The notes under the pieces: model-generated
What the model was told of the DNA's origin: nothing
The model's input: only the letters and a program-made list of their open reading frames with translations
The model's database searches: none
In this document: positions 60,854 through 64,000 of the stretch, one piece after another
How positions within the stretch are numbered: the stretch's first letter is position 1
Layout: each line of letters begins with the position of its first letter
Origin: TMED78 sp036337035
GTDB taxonomy: Bacteria; Pseudomonadota; Gammaproteobacteria; Steroidobacterales; Rariloculaceae
Direction of reading: 5' to 3'
DNA: 64,000 bases
Assembly (NCBI GenBank): GCA_036337035.1
Contig: JAYZFC010000006.1
Coordinates: forward strand, 20,296-84,295
Made by a program: the position numbers and the translations under genes

Positions 60854-62218
60854 ATGTCAAAAAAAAAGAAAAATTATTCTGATGAAACAATAGCTGCTAT
60901 TGCCACTCCTCAAGGAACGGGATCAATTTCAATTATAAGGCTATCAGGAACAGATGCTTTAACTATAGGAGAAAAAATTGTAGGGAGAGCTCTTAAACCA
61001 AGATACGCACATAGTTGCAAATTTATAAGTTTTAAAGGAGATCTTATAGACAAAGGCCTAGCAATATTTTTTCCTAATCCGCAATCTTTTACGGGCGAGG
61101 ATGTAGTTGAGCTTCATTGCCATGGAGGGATTATAATAAGCGATATGCTTTTAAATACTGCTTATCATTATGGCGCTAGAGGAGCCAACCCTGGAGAGTT
61201 TAGTCTAAGGGCTTTTTTAAATGACAAGATAGATCTAACACAAGCTGAGGCCATAGCAGATCTAATTTCCAGTAGCTCAGCCGAAGCTGCCAGGTCAGCT
61301 CTGAGATCATTAGAGGGTGTATTTTCAGATAAGATTAATACAATTCAAAATCAACTTACTAAGCTAAGGGTACATATAGAGGCTTTTTTAGATTTTCCAG
61401 AAGAAGAAATAGATCCTAAAGAGCAAGCAGAGCTAGATAAAGAGTTTTATATTGTTTATGAAAATATGAGCTCTCTGGTAAAGGAGTCTAAGCAGGGAGT
61501 AATCTTGAATACAGGGATAAATATAGTGATAGCCGGGCCAACAAATGCTGGTAAGTCAAGCTTACTGAATCGCTTGGCTGGTTATAGCACCGCTATAGTG
61601 ACAGACATACCAGGCACCACTCGAGATACCTTAAAAGAAAAAATAACAATAGATGGCCTAGCTATAAATGTTACAGATACTGCTGGCATTAGAGAAACAA
61701 CAGATCCAGTAGAGCAAGAGGGAATATCTCGGGCTGGGCAGGCCATTGAAGCTTCTGATTGCTTAATTTGGGTATGTGATATTAGTTCAGATATAGACCA
61801 AAATATAAAGGACGCAAAACAATTAGCAGAAGGAAAAAAAACAATACTAGTATTGAATAAAATTGATTTAATAAATAAGCCCGCAAAGCTTTTTGAGCTA
61901 GATAATTTAACTGTAGTTCAGCTTTCTGTGCTTACAGGCGAAGGCATGGGAGTTTTTCTAAAGCAATTAATATCTATATCTGGCTATTCTCCAAATAGTG
62001 GTGGGACATTTAGCGCCAGGAGCCGACATATAGAATCTCTTGAAAAATCAAAAGGCATCTTAAGCGCAGCAATGCATAACTTTAAAGAGAAAAAAGCTTT
62101 GGAGCTTGCAGCTGAGGATCTAAGAATGGTACAAAGGGCTCTGAGCGAAATCACTGGAGAGCTAACAAGCGATGATTTGCTAGGGGAAATCTTTGCTTCT
62201 TTTTGTATAGGGAAATAG
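60854..62218 (+). CDS. mnmE: tRNA uridine-5-carboxymethylaminomethyl modification GTPase
   Basis: With MnmG it modifies U34 in certain tRNAs. The 454-residue product has the folate-binding N-domain (DETIAAIATPQGTGSISIIRLSG). The G domain has GPTNAGKSSLLN, the switch PGTTRDT, DTAGIR and NKIDL. The C-terminal CIGK motif carries the essential cysteine. mnmG, often the next gene, is not here; an exported cytochrome gene follows by three bases. Confidence 0.97.
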   Translation: MSKKKKNYSDETIAAIATPQGTGSISIIRLSGTDALTIGEKIVGRALKPRYAHSCKFISFKGDLIDKGLAIFFPNPQSFTGEDVVELHCHGGIIISDMLLNTAYHYGARGANPGEFSLRAFLNDKIDLTQAEAIADLISSSSAEAARSALRSLEGVFSDKINTIQNQLTKLRVHIEAFLDFPEEEIDPKEQAELDKEFYIVYENMSSLVKESKQGVILNTGINIVIAGPTNAGKSSLLNRLAGYSTAIVTDIPGTTRDTLKEKITIDGLAINVTDTAGIRETTDPVEQEGISRAGQAIEASDCLIWVCDISSDIDQNIKDAKQLAEGKKTILVLNKIDLINKPAKLFELDNLTVVQLSVLTGEGMGVFLKQLISISGYSPNSGGTFSARSRHIESLEKSKGILSAAMHNFKEKKALELAAEDLRMVQRALSEITGELTSDDLLGEIFASFCIGK

Positions 62219-62221
62219 TTT

Positions 62222-64000
62222 ATGAAATATAAGTTAATTTTTTTAGCCACTATAATTATTCATCCGATAAATTTATATGGCCAAGATGAGTCCTGGGAAG
62301 AAATTTTAGAACGAGGTAGGCAACTGTATTTTGAAGATGTTTCGTGTTGGGTTTGCCATGGAGATAATGCAGAAGGCAGGGTTGGCCCTAGTCTTCAATA
62401 TGGTCCTACTCCAATGATGATGCAAGATCAGTTGGACTCAAATCCACAAATGGCAGTTGTTGTCGCCGAATTAAATCCTGATATAGATGATTTAATCGCC
62501 TTGGCTTCATATATTTCTCATAGCAATGGTCACGAGGTCACTAGTAGCGATCTGCAGGGGTGGCAAGCAAGCCTAGAGATAATGGCGGCTAATAAGGAAG
62601 ATGAGGATGTTGATTTTTTTCTTACTGAGCGAGACATGCTAGTGATGCAAATACAAGATTTTCAGACTGTCATTGATGATTGGCAAAGAAGAGCAAAGCT
62701 TGGAAGCCTCAAGAGAGAGTATGAAGTTGAAGTAGTTGAGACTTATGAACTAGGCGATGCTAAATTTAGTCCAGAGCCAAATAGTCTATATTTTTATGAA
62801 AACACAGGAGGAACAGGAAGAAGGGTTTATGATGCCAGCATAGAAAGGACAAACCTAAACCAAGTTGTAGTAGGCAATGCTACATCAAGAGAAGTAATTA
62901 CTTCAGGAAAAATACCCCAAGAGCTTACTGGTGCTGTTCATACTACTGTGTTAAGCCCTGATGGAAAGTATGTCTATATTATTGGCCCTACTACTGGACT
63001 GCCTCAGATGACCCAAGGCGTCACCAATGTTCCGGCGGGAATGGGGGGAATGGGTGTCGGCAGCACTGTATTAAGAAGTACAGCTACTCTATTGAAAGTC
63101 GATGCTTTTACTTTGCAGCCAATTAAGCAGTTAGCGGTTGGAGGGCGCATGCATCATGCTCAAATTTTCCAGGACAAATATATATTAATTGATACATTTG
63201 TAAGCGATCCAGATGGCTTAGATATATTTCTATTAGATCCTGCCACGGATAAAATTATTGGCGGCATAAAATCAGAAGATTTGGGTGGCAGTAATTATAC
63301 TGCTTTCACCGATGATGAATTTATTTATGTATTAATGCAGCCAGGCAATGATGGAGGCAGTATCGTTTCCGCTGCTTATACGGCTAGTGGGCAACATACA
63401 GCGTGGAGGCCATTTTGGGTTGCAAAAATTGATCCAGAAACATGGGAAGTTGTTGCAGAATATCCTTATAGGGGCTACAGAGGCGACTGGGTTGTTATTG
63501 ATAATAGTGGAGAGAATATATTCGTGCCTGCAGCAGGCTCAGCTAATGTTACTAAGGTAAATACAACAACTGGAGCAATAGAATGGTCCGCTGCTGTGGG
63601 CATGGGGCCTTATGGAGCCACTCTAAATGCTGAAGAGACTGAGCTTTGGGTAGCAAATAAAGGCGAAGGAGTGGGCGGTGTCGGAAGGACAATTACTGTT
63701 ATAGATGTAGATTCTGGAAGACAATTAGAAACTGTTTTTTCAGGTTACGGAGTTGATCATGTTTTGCTATCGCCAAATGGCACAGAAATGTGGGCAACAA
63801 GTAATTCTGAGGGCAGGATTTATGTTTTTGATGCTAAAACCAGAGAACAAATAAAAATCATAGATATGCCAAATAGGGGTAATGCCCATGGATTAGTCTG
63901 GGTTTATTATGATGAGCAAGGCCAAGGAAGAGTGGTTAGAGATCAGGGTAATTTTCACAATGGCATTAATCCAGTTGAAGGATTAACTGTCGGAAATTAA
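62222..64000 (+). CDS. Exported c-type cytochrome fused to a beta-propeller
   Basis: The 592-residue protein has a signal peptide (residues 1-20). A cytochrome c domain carries heme site CWVCH at residues 42-46 and a Met cluster at 65-67, followed by a short helical linker. From about 170 a beta-propeller has repeated blades (SPDGKYVYIIG, LSPNGTEMWATSN). Histidines recur at loop positions (AVHTT, MHHAQ, VDHVLL, AHGLVW). Size and domain order resemble cytochrome cd1 nitrite reductase NirS, but the sequence is not clearly NirS. NosZ- or YncE-like propellers are alternatives. The stop codon is exactly at the window end. Confidence 0.7.
   Translation: MKYKLIFLATIIIHPINLYGQDESWEEILERGRQLYFEDVSCWVCHGDNAEGRVGPSLQYGPTPMMMQDQLDSNPQMAVVVAELNPDIDDLIALASYISHSNGHEVTSSDLQGWQASLEIMAANKEDEDVDFFLTERDMLVMQIQDFQTVIDDWQRRAKLGSLKREYEVEVVETYELGDAKFSPEPNSLYFYENTGGTGRRVYDASIERTNLNQVVVGNATSREVITSGKIPQELTGAVHTTVLSPDGKYVYIIGPTTGLPQMTQGVTNVPAGMGGMGVGSTVLRSTATLLKVDAFTLQPIKQLAVGGRMHHAQIFQDKYILIDTFVSDPDGLDIFLLDPATDKIIGGIKSEDLGGSNYTAFTDDEFIYVLMQPGNDGGSIVSAAYTASGQHTAWRPFWVAKIDPETWEVVAEYPYRGYRGDWVVIDNSGENIFVPAAGSANVTKVNTTTGAIEWSAAVGMGPYGATLNAEETELWVANKGEGVGGVGRTITVIDVDSGRQLETVFSGYGVDHVLLSPNGTEMWATSNSEGRIYVFDAKTREQIKIIDMPNRGNAHGLVWVYYDEQGQGRVVRDQGNFHNGINPVEGLTVGN

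Noticed and set aside
1..64000. CRISPR arrays, insertion sequences, prophage or toxin-antitoxin modules
   Set aside because: No spaced direct-repeat array, transposase, terminal inverted repeats or phage genes were seen; the only recombinase is the housekeeping XerC in its usual context.

Overview
The window is a gene-dense, AT-rich stretch of a gammaproteobacterial chromosome. Gene spacing is mostly 0 to 50 bases, and many neighbours overlap by 4 to 14 bases, including convergent pairs. This suggests a streamlined, probably marine, uncultured lineage. Gene order is partly Pseudomonas-like (gyrB-recF-dnaN-dnaA | rpmH-rnpA-yidC-mnmE, with a glyS-gmhB-plsC block next to gyrB; glnA-ntrB-ntrC; gmk-rpoZ-spoT-recG; dapF-DUF484-xerC; ubiE-ubiJ-ubiB). 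No tRNA, rRNA, CRISPR array, insertion sequence or prophage was seen.

Layout. Positions 1-7086 (minus): bioB (cut by the window edge), ubiA, recG, ridA, spoT, rpoZ, gmk. 7170-9796 (plus): rdgB, a 492-base gap with a cluster of DnaA boxes, then rpmE and gltA. 9793-12895 (minus): an uncharacterised nucleotidyltransferase-like gene and PBP1A. 12946-16468 (plus): aroK, aroB, dgt, pyrF; convergent fadD follows. 18224-27533 (plus): an SLC13-type permease, a complete seven-gene trp operon (EGDCFBA), a DUF2007 protein and a CinA-domain protein. 27523-33290 (minus): ubiB, ubiJ, ubiE, DUF971, xerC, DUF484, dapF. 33412-40474: an orphan ParA, hemY, ubiK, a cytochrome c, a periplasmic metallo-beta-lactamase-fold protein, ppiC, mltB, a DUF6152 protein and an S41 protease. 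40536-44898 (plus): rhodanese, grxC, gpsA, class 1B pyrD, lpxA and a GnnA-like dehydrogenase. 44895-48919 (minus): ntrC, ntrB, glnA. 49221-52115 (plus): alpha2-type glyS, gmhB, plsC. 52122-58481 (minus): gyrB, recF, dnaN, dnaA. 58663-64000 (plus): rpmH, rnpA, yidC, mnmE and a cytochrome c/beta-propeller protein.

How genes work together. Five genes (ubiA, ubiB, ubiE, ubiJ, ubiK) serve ubiquinone synthesis. glnA-ntrB-ntrC is a nitrogen regulon with a sigma-54 promoter and three NtrC palindromes before glnA. However, the glutamine synthetase carries Phe where the adenylylated Tyr397 should be. The tryptophan pathway is complete from chorismate. LpxA is coupled to a GnnA-like dehydrogenase, which hints at an amide-linked lipid A.

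Most notable: the Tyr397Phe glutamine synthetase; an alpha2 glycyl-tRNA synthetase sitting where relatives carry glyQS; two parS-like sites inside recF; a DnaA-box cluster 50 kb from dnaA while the dnaA region has none; LpxA-GnnA; class 1B PyrD; a PDZ-less S41 protease; a probable AUU start restoring a signal peptide; and loss of secB, yidD and other usual neighbours. No wholly new multi-gene system was identified with confidence.
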